Shown: positions 16,435 to 25,166 of the stretch, in pieces | Numbering within the stretch: position 1 is the first letter of the stretch | How the letters are laid out: each line of letters starts with the position of its first letter | Program-made: the position numbers and the translations under genes | The notes under the pieces: generated by a model | What the model was told of the DNA's origin: nothing | Databases searched by the model: none | Seen by the model: the letters and a program-made list of their open reading frames with translations, nothing else | Source: Clostridia bacterium | GTDB taxonomy: Bacteria > Bacillota > Clostridia > Christensenellales > Borkfalkiaceae | Length of the DNA: 64,000 nucleotides | Direction of reading: 5' to 3' | Assembly (NCBI GenBank): GCA_017886545.1 | Contig: JAGHJS010000013.1 | Coordinates: 1-64,000, forward strand

Positions 16435-17332
16435 TCTTTTCCCTCTCGCGGGCGGCGAGCATGCGCCGCACATCCTCTTCCGTGAACACGTAATCGGTGT
16501 TGCAATAGTGGCAGTGCACGCTGATCTTCCCCTGTTCGCGCAGGATGGAAAACAGTTCCTCCTCCCCCATTGCGGCGAGCAGCCCCTCTATATAATCTCT
16601 GCTGCAATTGCACTTATATACGGGATGCAGCGCGTAAACGCTTTCCGCATCCGTATCGCCGAAAAAGGTGCGCCACACTTCCTCCGCCGTATGGTTTTCC
16701 ATGAGCGAACTCACTGCGCCGAAACGGGCGATCATCCCTTCCGCATAGGCGACGCTCTCCTCGGAAGCGCCCGGCATGGGCTGCAAAAACACGCCGCCCG
16801 CGCCGAGGCACTTCCCGCCCGTGCCGATCTTCACCCCGACGGCGACCGCTGTGGGGAGCTGTTCGCTGTACGCAAAGTACGCCGCGAAGTCCTCGCCGAT
16901 CTCGCCGCTGACAAGCTCGGTCGTGCCCACGAAGGGAACGGCGTCGCCGTCGTCGCGCACGACGGTGAGCGTGCCGCTGTGCCCGACGCAGCCGCCCACG
17001 TCCAGCTTGCCCGCCGCGTTGGGCGGCAGGTCGGCGAGCGGGTTATCGATGTACCCGCGCATGTGCAGTTTTTTGTCGCCGCTCACGCAGACGGTGCCGC
17101 CCGCGCCGTCCCCTTTGATGGTGACGGACAGCGCGCCGCGCTCCTCTTTGAGCGACGAGCACATGTACGCCGCGGCGGTGAGCGTCCTGCCCAATGCCGC
17201 CGCCGCGAGCGGCGAAAGCCCGTGGACGCGGATCGCCTCGTTCACAAGCTGCGTGGTGTCCGCGACCGCCAGCGATACTTCGCCGCCGCAGATCAGCCCG
17301 CGCAGGATAACGTCCCGTTTCTGTTCTTTCAT
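16400..17332 (-). CDS. hslO: Hsp33 redox-regulated chaperonin
   Basis: GLSPLAAAALGRTLTAAAYM..., C-terminal CNCSRDYIEGLLAAMGEEEL...VHCHYCNTDYVFTEEDV (CxC, CxxC). Confidence 0.92.
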   Translation of the reverse strand: MKEQKRDVILRGLICGGEVSLAVADTTQLVNEAIRVHGLSPLAAAALGRTLTAAAYMCSSLKEERGALSVTIKGDGAGGTVCVSGDKKLHMRGYIDNPLADLPPNAAGKLDVGGCVGHSGTLTVVRDDGDAVPFVGTTELVSGEIGEDFAAYFAYSEQLPTAVAVGVKIGTGGKCLGAGGVFLQPMPGASEESVAYAEGMIARFGAVSSLMENHTAEEVWRTFFGDTDAESVYALHPVYKCNCSRDYIEGLLAAMGEEELFSILREQGKISVHCHYCNTDYVFTEEDVRRMLAAREREKNGAKDDSLRPE

Positions 17333-17383
17333 TGTATGTCTTTCCCTTTTCTGACCGGTCACGGATCGCCGCCGCGGGCAGGT

Positions 17384-18124
17384 TCAGCCTTTCCCTTCCC
17401 GCACGCAGGCGAAGCCGATGCGGTCGCCGATCTCCCCGCCGCAGGGCACGAAACCGCTCTCCCTGACCGAAAAGCCCGCCGCTTCCGCCGCGGCGCGCAG
17501 CGCCGCCTCCTCGTGGATGTACTGCGTATGATGCTCTTCCCCGCGCGTGAACCTGCCGTCCTTCTCCCGCTCGAACAGCGTGATGTCCATTTCCACCCGC
17601 TCCCCTTCGAGGCGGTTGAACCAGAGGTAGGCGAAATCGTCGCCGTCCTCGCAGAAGGTGTTGTTCCCGATCGTTTCCCGCAGTTTTTTCGGGGATGAAA
17701 CGTCGAACAGCAGCACGCCGCCCGCGCGCAGACTGCCCGCAAGACGTTTAAAAACGGCGGGGATATCCCGCGGAGGGATGTAATTGAGGCAGTCGTTGAC
17801 GCACAGCGCGAAATCGGCGCGGCGCGGCACTTTTATTTTGCGCGCATCCGCCAAAATATACAGCGGGCGGTGCGCACAGCCGCGCGAGCGCGCATCCGCT
17901 TCGGCGAGCATCGCTTCGCTCACGTCGAAGCCCGTCATCGCAAACCCGAACGCCGCGAACCTGCGCGTGAACGCGCCGCTGCCGCAGCCAACGTCCAGCC
18001 CGGCGCCGCGCTCCACGCCCAGCGCGAGCAGCCGCTCATATAAGTACTGCGACCATGAATCATAGTCGCAGTCCCTGTTGAGATATTCAAAATGCGCCGC
18101 AAGGCGGGAGTAGGCCTGCTCCAC
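17384..18124 (-). CDS. Class I SAM-dependent methyltransferase
   Basis: GLDVGCGSGAFTRRFAAFGFAMTGFDVSEAML motif I. Confidence 0.85.
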   Translation of the reverse strand: MEQAYSRLAAHFEYLNRDCDYDSWSQYLYERLLALGVERGAGLDVGCGSGAFTRRFAAFGFAMTGFDVSEAMLAEADARSRGCAHRPLYILADARKIKVPRRADFALCVNDCLNYIPPRDIPAVFKRLAGSLRAGGVLLFDVSSPKKLRETIGNNTFCEDGDDFAYLWFNRLEGERVEMDITLFEREKDGRFTRGEEHHTQYIHEEAALRAAAEAAGFSVRESGFVPCGGEIGDRIGFACVREGKG

Positions 18125-19420
18125 TTACTTACCCTCTCCGTCCTTGCCTTTCTTGTCTTTCTTGCTCTTCTTTTTGCCGCCCTTGGCGTCCTCTTCCTTT
18201 TCCTTCTCTTCCTCTTCGTACTGCTCGAAACGCGCGTTGTACACGACGTACTTTTCGTCGCCCTTGTGCTCTTCGGCGTACTTTTCGGTATCCTCCGCGA
18301 TCGCTTCCTTCGATTCGCGCAGCTTTTTCAGGTCGTCGCGCGAGAAGGACTCGGGCAGCTCGTATACTTTGAGGTCGTCCGTGATAGGTTTGATGGGGCG
18401 GGACGCAAGGTCGGATTTGATTTTTGCCGCTTCCGCCGCCTCCGCCTCGTACTGCTGCACGGCTTTGCTCTGGTCGCCGCCCTTGCCCGCCTTCGGGTAA
18501 ATGCCGCGGTTGACCTTGCCGCCCTCGCGTTTGGATTCAAAGTATTTATCGAACACCCACTGCGAATAGTCGAACCACACGAGCAGCATGTACGAAAGCC
18601 CGAACAGGATGAGGATGATATACCCGATCATCGCAAAGAAGGAGCCGAGCAGGATCAGAATGACGGGGATCGCCATCAGCACAACGAAAAAGATGTTGTG
18701 GAAGATCATGCCGAAGGTCATCAGGAACGCGTTTTTGAGCAAACGGAAGAACTTGATCTTGTAGTTCGCCCCCATCGACAGCATCCATAAAAACATGATC
18801 GTCAGCAGCGCGATGGCGATGTAACAGAATACCTGCGATATGACCATCAGCGTCTGGTTCCCGCTGCCCGTCGCAATGACGACGGACGCCGCGTCGATGG
18901 AAATGGTGAACAGATACAGCATCACCCCGTAAAAGAGGGTGGACTGCAGCACGACGATCGCGTTGATCTTGATGCCGCGCCAGAAGTCGTTCGCGACGAA
19001 AATGCCCTCCGTCCAGACGAGGTTGCGGATGACGTAGATCCCGCCCGAAATGCCGATCGCGGCGATCAGCGCCGCTACGACCATGAGCGCGCCCCACAGA
19101 AGGTTCGTGGAGAGGATCATCTGCTGTTCCAGCCCCGCGATGTCGGGTACGGCGGGCCAGCTGACGCCCAGCGAGTTGGACGGGAGCAGCGTGCCCTGCC
19201 CGACCAGCATCATATAACGCAGAAAATACACCGCGATGAGCGGGATGCAGAATACGATGATCAGAAGGTTTACGATGACAAGTTTGGAAAACCTGCCCTT
19301 GAAAATATCCCAAAAAAGGCTCCAGCGCCCCGTAGGGAGGGTGCTGCGCGCGTAATTTTCGTCGCGTTCCTTTCCTTCGAGCATACGCGCGATAAAGCCT
19401 TTCTTTTCGCCCTGTGCCAT
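18125..19420 (-). CDS. YesL/DUF624-like multi-pass membrane protein with charged C-terminal tail
   Basis: WSLFWDIFKGRFSKLVIVNLLIIVFCIPLIAVYFLRYMM..., Lys/Glu-rich C-terminus. Confidence 0.65.
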   Translation of the reverse strand: MAQGEKKGFIARMLEGKERDENYARSTLPTGRWSLFWDIFKGRFSKLVIVNLLIIVFCIPLIAVYFLRYMMLVGQGTLLPSNSLGVSWPAVPDIAGLEQQMILSTNLLWGALMVVAALIAAIGISGGIYVIRNLVWTEGIFVANDFWRGIKINAIVVLQSTLFYGVMLYLFTISIDAASVVIATGSGNQTLMVISQVFCYIAIALLTIMFLWMLSMGANYKIKFFRLLKNAFLMTFGMIFHNIFFVVLMAIPVILILLGSFFAMIGYIILILFGLSYMLLVWFDYSQWVFDKYFESKREGGKVNRGIYPKAGKGGDQSKAVQQYEAEAAEAAKIKSDLASRPIKPITDDLKVYELPESFSRDDLKKLRESKEAIAEDTEKYAEEHKGDEKYVVYNARFEQYEEEEKEKEEDAKGGKKKSKKDKKGKDGEGK

Positions 19421-19548
19421 AGTTCCTCCGTAGATCCGCCGCATGCGGCGGCAGCCGATTCCCGCCGAACGCACGGCGGTTGTTATTCATTATAGCGCAA
19501 ACGGCAAAATTTTTCAATGATTTTATAGCGTTCGGCGAAAAAAAGTCT

Positions 19549-19577
19549 TTGACAAATGCGCCGCCTTGTGTTAAAAT
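19549..19577 (+). promoter_or_regulatory. SigA-type promoter of lysine operon
   Basis: TTGACA-N17-TAAAAT. Confidence 0.65.
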
Positions 19578-19584
19578 CCTTATG

Positions 19585-19755
19585 CTGCATAGAGGAGCGG
19601 ACGAGCATGAGTACCTGCGCCGCCTGCGGGAGCGGCTTCCCGGGCGCAGGAAAAGGGCATCTCCGCCGAGGCACGGCAAGGGGCCGCCCTGCCGCCGCCG
19701 GGCGTACGGGAGAATACCTGTGCGACTGTCACCGCCTGCGTGGAGAACTATGGTC
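19585..19755 (+). promoter_or_regulatory. Lysine riboswitch (L box)
   Basis: CATAGAGGAGCG...ATGAGTA...GGAAAAGGGCATCTCCGCCGAGGCA...GTACGGGAGAATACCTGTGCGACTGTCACC...GCGTGGAGAACTATG with P1 CATAG/CTATG; upstream of asd-dapA-dapB. Confidence 0.88.
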
Positions 19756-19815
19756 GGCGCGCCGCCTTGTACGGGCGGGAGCGCCCGCGGCATTTTCCAC
19801 TTTCGCTTCCAACGC

Positions 19816-19850
19816 GCGGTGCCCTTTGCGGCAGCGCGCTTTTTTGTTTG
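19816..19850 (+). terminator. Riboswitch-associated intrinsic terminator
   Basis: GCGCGGTGCC...GGCAGCGCGC followed by TTTTTTG. Confidence 0.6.
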
Positions 19851-19900
19851 CGCGCTCGCCTTATTTCACAGTCAATAAAGTTTTGAGGAGAGATACTGCA

Positions 19901-20977
19901 ATGAAAAACTACAACGTCGCCGTCATCGGCGCAACGGGCATGGTCGGGCAGCGCTTTCTGCTGCTGCTTGCTGACCACCCCTGGTTCCATGTGAAGGCGC
20001 TCGCCGCCTCCCCCTCGTCCGCGGGCAAAAAATACCGCGACGCCGTGGCGGGGCGCTGGGCGATGACTTCGCCCATCCCCGAAGCGTTCGCGGACATGGT
20101 CGTGTACAACGCGGAGGCGGACGTGGAGAAGATCGCGGGCATGGTCGATTTCGTGTTCTGCGCCGTCAACATGAAAAAGGACGAGATCCGCGCCCTTGAA
20201 GAAAAATACGCTAAGGCGGAGGTGCCCGTCATCTCCAACAACTCGGCGCACCGCGGCACGCCGGACGTGCCCATGATCATCCCCGAGATCAACCCCGGGC
20301 ACGCCGCGATCATCGACGCGCAGAAAAAACGGCTCGGCACCAAGCGCGGCTTTATCGCCGTCAAGAGCAACTGCTCGCTGCAAAGCTACGTCCCCGCCCT
20401 GCACGCGCTGAAACAGTACGGCATCAAATGCGCGGCGGTCTCGACCTACCAGGCGATCAGCGGCGCGGGCAAGACCTTTGACCGCATGCCCGAGATCATC
20501 GACAACGTGATCCCCTACATCGGCGGCGAGGAGGAAAAATCCGAGCTGGAACCTTTGAAGATCTGGGGGCATATCGAAGGGAACGCGATCGTGAACGCGA
20601 CAGCGCCCAAGATCACGGCGCAGTGCCTGCGCGTGCCCGTATCGGACGGGCACACGGCGGCGGTGTTCGTCTCCTTTGAAAAAAAGCCCTCCAAAGAGGA
20701 AATTTTGCAGGCGTGGGCGAGCTTTTCGGGCGAACCGCAGGCGCTTCAGCTCCCCTCCGCGCCTAAACAGTTCATCCATTATTTTGAAGAGAACGACCGC
20801 CCGCAGGCGAAGCTGGACAGGATGCTGGAAAACGGCATGGCGGTCTCGGTGGGCAGGCTGCGCGAGGACATTGTGTTCGACTATAAATTCGTGTGCCTTT
20901 CGCACAACACGCTGCGCGGCGCGGCAGGCGGCGCGGTGCTGATGGCGGAGCTTCTGGCGGCGAAGAACTACCTTTAA
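19901..20977 (+). CDS. asd: Aspartate-semialdehyde dehydrogenase
   Basis: MKNYNVAVIGATGMVGQRFLLLLADHPWF...VKSNCSLQSYVPAL... Confidence 0.95.
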   Translation: MKNYNVAVIGATGMVGQRFLLLLADHPWFHVKALAASPSSAGKKYRDAVAGRWAMTSPIPEAFADMVVYNAEADVEKIAGMVDFVFCAVNMKKDEIRALEEKYAKAEVPVISNNSAHRGTPDVPMIIPEINPGHAAIIDAQKKRLGTKRGFIAVKSNCSLQSYVPALHALKQYGIKCAAVSTYQAISGAGKTFDRMPEIIDNVIPYIGGEEEKSELEPLKIWGHIEGNAIVNATAPKITAQCLRVPVSDGHTAAVFVSFEKKPSKEEILQAWASFSGEPQALQLPSAPKQFIHYFEENDRPQAKLDRMLENGMAVSVGRLREDIVFDYKFVCLSHNTLRGAAGGAVLMAELLAAKNYL

Positions 20978-20978
20978 T

Positions 20979-21821
20979 AGTTCACGAAAAATTTTTTGAG
21001 CTGACAAAAAATTTTTCCGTGAGTTGAGGGCGACACCGCCGTTCTCGTCGGAGCTGTCGGCTGCCCTCTCGCATCGCCCTAAACGGGCAATGCTCGGATG
21101 CGCGCTCCGCTCCTCCTCTTCCCAAAAATCTCACTTCGTTGCGATTTTCGGGAACCCTGTTTCTCGCTCGGCGGCGGTTTCTCCCTCGCCGCGGCATCTT
21201 TCGGGGCACACCATTATAGGAATGCCGCGGCTTCACCCTCTTCCTTTCCGCTTTCCGCAAAGCGCAAGGGGCAAAAGCAAAAAGCGTGGTTTTTGCTTTT
21301 GCAAGAGAGTGTGCTCGCGCAAACCTCGCCGAGCTGTCGGCTGCGGTTTGCTGCGATTTTGAGGACAACCCCACTGCTCTCACCTCGTTCGAGACAGCGG
21401 AGGTTTTCCTCTGCGCCGCACCTTTCAGGGCACACCATTATAGAAGTGCGGCGCATTCACCTTTCCTGCAAGAGCGCTTACGCGCAAACAGGGGTGCGCT
21501 AACGCAAAAGCGTGGTTTTGCTTGCGCGAGTTATATTATAATAATCAAATTGCGCGTGGCAAAATGATACTTTTGCCTAAGAACTTTTTCAATAATCAAA
21601 TTGCGCGTTTCAAAATCGCATTTTGAATAAGCGCACTCAATTTGTCGCATACTTGCGACTTATGGGAAGAGGGTGAATTTTCGCCCGTTCTATAATAAGG
21701 AAGCCCTAAAAATGGGCGAAAAGAGTGGAGAAACCATTGCCGAGCGGCATAGCCGCGAACAATGGTGTCTCCCTCAAAATCACGGCGTTTCGCAGCGCCT
21801 TTGCGCGAGAAACGCGTGAAC
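20979..21821. repeat. Composite non-coding repeat, copy A
   Basis: 65-nt stretch (21311-21375) identical to 61744-61808 in copy B; further shared modules; starts TAGTTCACGAAA. Confidence 0.75.
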
Positions 21822-21847
21822 AAACTAAATTTTGGAGAAAAAGTATT

Positions 21848-22738
21848 ATGGTCGGTTTCTTTCGCGGTACGATGACGGCGATGATCACGCCGTTCAACGA
21901 ACAGGGCGTCAACTTCGACGCATTCGGGCGCATGATCGAATACCAGATCGCGGGCGGCACGGACGCGCTGCTGATCCTCGGCACGACGGGCGAACCCGCC
22001 ACCATGACGGAGACGGAAAAAGAGGAAGTCATGCGCTATTCCGTGCAAAAGATCGCGGGACGGGCGAAGATCGTGTTCGGCAGCGGCGCGAACAGCACGC
22101 AGAAAGCCGTCGAAGCGAGCAAAAAGGCGGAGGCGATGGGCGCGGACGGGCTGCTCGTCGTGACCCCCTACTACAACAAATGCACGCAGGGCGGGCTGTA
22201 CGAGCACTATAAGGCAGTCGCGGAGAGCGTGAAGATCCCCGTCATCTGCTACAACGTGCCCGCGCGCACGGGCGTGAACATCCTGCCCGCGACCATGGAA
22301 CGCATCGCGCAGATCCCGAACATCGCGGGCATCAAAGAGGCGTGCGGCAACATGGAACAGATCTGCGAGACGGCGCGGCGCATCCGCGGCAAGTGCGACC
22401 TGTATTCGGGGGACGACAACCTCAACCTGCCCATCCTTGCCATCGGCGGGGCGGGGCTCATTTCGGTCGCGTCGAACATCCTCCCGCGCGAAACAAAACA
22501 GATGTACGAATACGTTGCGGCGGGCGACCTCGCCGCGGCGAACGAATTGCAGGACAGGATGCTGCCCGTCATCGACCAGCTTTTCACCGAGGTCAACCCC
22601 ATCCCCGCCAAGGAAGCGGCGAACCTCATCGGGCTGGACGGCGGCGTGCCGCGCCTGCCCCTCACCCGCCTCGAACCCGAACACGCGCGCACCCTCAAAG
22701 AAGCGCTTGCGGCGTTCGACAAGGCGCTCTTACACTGA
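21848..22738 (+). CDS. dapA: 4-hydroxy-tetrahydrodipicolinate synthase
   Basis: RGTMTAMITPFNEQGVNFDAFGRMIEYQIAGGTDALLILGTTGEPATM...LLVVTPYYNKCTQGGLYEHY. Confidence 0.95.
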   Translation: MVGFFRGTMTAMITPFNEQGVNFDAFGRMIEYQIAGGTDALLILGTTGEPATMTETEKEEVMRYSVQKIAGRAKIVFGSGANSTQKAVEASKKAEAMGADGLLVVTPYYNKCTQGGLYEHYKAVAESVKIPVICYNVPARTGVNILPATMERIAQIPNIAGIKEACGNMEQICETARRIRGKCDLYSGDDNLNLPILAIGGAGLISVASNILPRETKQMYEYVAAGDLAAANELQDRMLPVIDQLFTEVNPIPAKEAANLIGLDGGVPRLPLTRLEPEHARTLKEALAAFDKALLH

Positions 22739-22801
22739 CACACAAGCCCGCGGCACCCCGCCGCGGGCTTCAAAAAACGATCGGAACATACGAGGTGGAC
22801 T

Positions 22802-23560
22802 ATGACAAACATTCTTATCAGCGGCATTCTGGGGCACATGGGCAGGAACGTATACGAGCTTGCCGCCGCCGACGCGGACGTGCAGTGCGTGTGCGGCGTC
22901 GACCTGCGCGAAGATACCTTCTGCGGCGTGCCCGTATACGACAGCTTTGACAAGGTGAAAGAGCCTGTCGACGTGGTCATCGACTTTTCCAGCGCGGCGA
23001 ACCTTCCCAACATCCTCGCCTTTGCAAAGCGCACGGGGTGCGGCGTCATCCTCGCCGCGACGGGCTATACCGAAAGCGACCTTGCCGCGATCGATGCGGC
23101 GGCAAAGGAGACGGCGGTATTCAAGACGGCGAACCTCTCCGTCGGCGTGAACCTGTTGCAAAAACTCGTGAAGGAGGCGGCTGCCTTCCTCGGCGACGCG
23201 TTCGACATCGAGATCATCGAAAAGCACCACAACCTGAAAAAGGACGCCCCTTCGGGCACGGCGCTCATGCTCGCCGAAAGCGCGAACGAGGGCGCGGGCG
23301 GCGCAAAGCGCTTTATCTACGGCAGAGAGGGCATGGTCGGCGCGCGCGAAAAGGCGGAGATCGGCATTCACGCCGTGCGCGGCGGCACCATCGTGGGCGA
23401 ACACGAGGTGCTGTTCGCGGGCGAGGACGAGATTGTGACCCTTTCGCACAGCGCGCGCAGCAAAAAGGTGTTCGCGGCGGGCGCTGTCCGTGCGGCGAAA
23501 TTCCTCAAAGGCAAGCCCGCGGGCAGGTACGACATGAACGACGTGCTCGCCTCGCTCTGA
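22802..23560 (+). CDS. dapB: 4-hydroxy-tetrahydrodipicolinate reductase
   Basis: NILISGILGHMGRNVYELAA...EKHHNLKKDAPSGTALMLAE. Confidence 0.95.
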   Translation: MTNILISGILGHMGRNVYELAAADADVQCVCGVDLREDTFCGVPVYDSFDKVKEPVDVVIDFSSAANLPNILAFAKRTGCGVILAATGYTESDLAAIDAAAKETAVFKTANLSVGVNLLQKLVKEAAAFLGDAFDIEIIEKHHNLKKDAPSGTALMLAESANEGAGGAKRFIYGREGMVGAREKAEIGIHAVRGGTIVGEHEVLFAGEDEIVTLSHSARSKKVFAAGAVRAAKFLKGKPAGRYDMNDVLASL

Positions 23561-23638
23561 AAAAAGCAAAACCTGACGAAAAGCAGGCTGCGGAACCATT
23601 TCCGCAGCCTGCTTTTTTCCTCTTATAAGCGTTCGGGT

Positions 23639-24847
23639 TCAGCCGCCCGCGCGCGTATTTCCGTAGATCTGTTTCAGGCAGGTGTACACGCCCGCCGTCC
23701 AGCCCATCATCTCGGGGGTAGCGTATTCGTTCGCGCTCTGCGTGTTCCCGTCCAGCGCGTTGTACTTTTCCCAGAGTTTGCCCGTCTCTTCGTAATTCTT
23801 TTCGATCAGCGCGATGTACTTGTGTGCCAGGCGCGCCGCAGCGGCGGAGTACCCGTAGTTTTCGCACCCGACGACGGCGGCATACAGGCAGGGCGCCCAC
23901 ACGTTCGGGTACCCCCACTGGTATCGCTCTTCCGTTCGTTCGGCGGTGAAAACGCCGTACGGCGCCTCCAGCCTTTCCAGAAGGGGCGCAAGCCCCTCCC
24001 CGCTCTCCGCAACGCCCATAAAATACGGCCAGAACATGGCGGCGCTGTACACGGAGGAGCGCTTCTGCTGCGTAAAATCGTAGTCGCGGTACGTTTTGCT
24101 CTCCCGATCGTAGCAGAGTGCCCCGATCCGCTGCTTCCGCCGCAGGGCGCGCGCCTCCCACGCCGCCCCGTCCGAAAGCGCAAGTTCGCGCTCCGCCTTG
24201 GCAAACAGCACCTCATAGCGGTACAGGTTGCTGTTGAGGTCGACGGGGTTGAAGTGCGCGCACCTGCCGCCGAACCGCGCGGTGAAATCCCACCCCGACT
24301 CCGCCTCGGCAAGCAGGTTCCTGCCGCCCTCCACGGGGTCCGAAAAGGGCGAATGCACCCGCGTGCGGAGGTCGGCATAGCTTTTGGCGCACTCCTCCGC
24401 CGTGTTGTCGGCAAAATGGCGGTTCAGCCCGCTCTCCGTCATGCGCGCCCGCTCCCAGAAGGCGTATTCCTTTTGCAGAACGGGATACGCGGCGGCGAGG
24501 AACGCCCCGTCCGCGGTCGCGGCGTATACGTCCCACACCATCATCGCGAGGTACGGGGGCTGGCTTCTGCCGAGATAGATGGTGAGGTTGCCGTTCGGCA
24601 TGTACCCGAATTTTCCGACGAGGTACAGCATGTTCCTGCAATTGTCCTTTGCAAGCTGCACTTCCCCCGCCGCGAGCAGGCCCTTGTTCGTAAAATAGGT
24701 GTCCCAATAATAGATCGCGTTGAACATGCCGTCCGCACAGGGCACGGTATACGGGTACGGCAGCCCGATCAGCATCCCCTCGTCCTGCGGGGTGTACCGC
24801 ACCGTCTCTCTCCACTTCTGCGCAAGATATGTTTCGATCATCTGCAT
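23639..24847 (-). CDS. Trehalase-like glycoside hydrolase (GH37-like)
   Basis: YTVPCADGMFNAIYYWDTYFTNKGLLAAGEVQLAKDNCRNMLYLVGKFGYMPNG...ESGWDFTARF...QWGYPNVWAP. Confidence 0.85.
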   Translation of the reverse strand: MQMIETYLAQKWRETVRYTPQDEGMLIGLPYPYTVPCADGMFNAIYYWDTYFTNKGLLAAGEVQLAKDNCRNMLYLVGKFGYMPNGNLTIYLGRSQPPYLAMMVWDVYAATADGAFLAAAYPVLQKEYAFWERARMTESGLNRHFADNTAEECAKSYADLRTRVHSPFSDPVEGGRNLLAEAESGWDFTARFGGRCAHFNPVDLNSNLYRYEVLFAKAERELALSDGAAWEARALRRKQRIGALCYDRESKTYRDYDFTQQKRSSVYSAAMFWPYFMGVAESGEGLAPLLERLEAPYGVFTAERTEERYQWGYPNVWAPCLYAAVVGCENYGYSAAAARLAHKYIALIEKNYEETGKLWEKYNALDGNTQSANEYATPEMMGWTAGVYTCLKQIYGNTRAGG

Positions 24848-25166
24848 CCTTTCCCTCCGAAAATTCCGCTCTGTGGCTCTCCGTGCATTTTTCCCGAAAA
24901 CGGGGTACGCCGCTCTCCGCGGCTTCCGCCCGTTCCGATGCCCTGCATGCCGCTCGTATCCGCGCGGCTTCGTCCCGCTGCCGTTCAGCGGGCAAACACG
25001 AAAGTACCCCCCCCCCGCATAACGGGGAGGGCAGCGCTGCCGTACGGCAATGCGATCTTTTTTCGGGGACGGCATCCTCTGCGTCCCGCATCTTCGGACA
25101 GTATAGCACAGACGAACGAAAATAGCAAGCCGACAGCTATGCGGCGCCCGTTTTTTTTCATCGCGA

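Noticed and set aside
17170-17190. Additional GCGGTGAG/CTCACCGC occurrences outside the first 4.2 kb (e.g. near 17180 and 41670)
   Set aside because: Single arms inside coding genes without the partner arm at ~44 bp or the AAAA flank; consistent with chance.
21214-21567. ORFs such as MVCPERCGAEENLRC... and ...NAVILRETPLFAAMPLG... in the repeat regions
   Set aside because: They lie in the hairpin-rich non-coding repeats, are not preserved between the two copies, and are better explained by the repeat itself.
25005-25020. Poly-C tract as a phase-variation switch
   Set aside because: Intergenic run of C upstream of the trehalase-like gene without clear promoter context; only one short tract, insufficient support.
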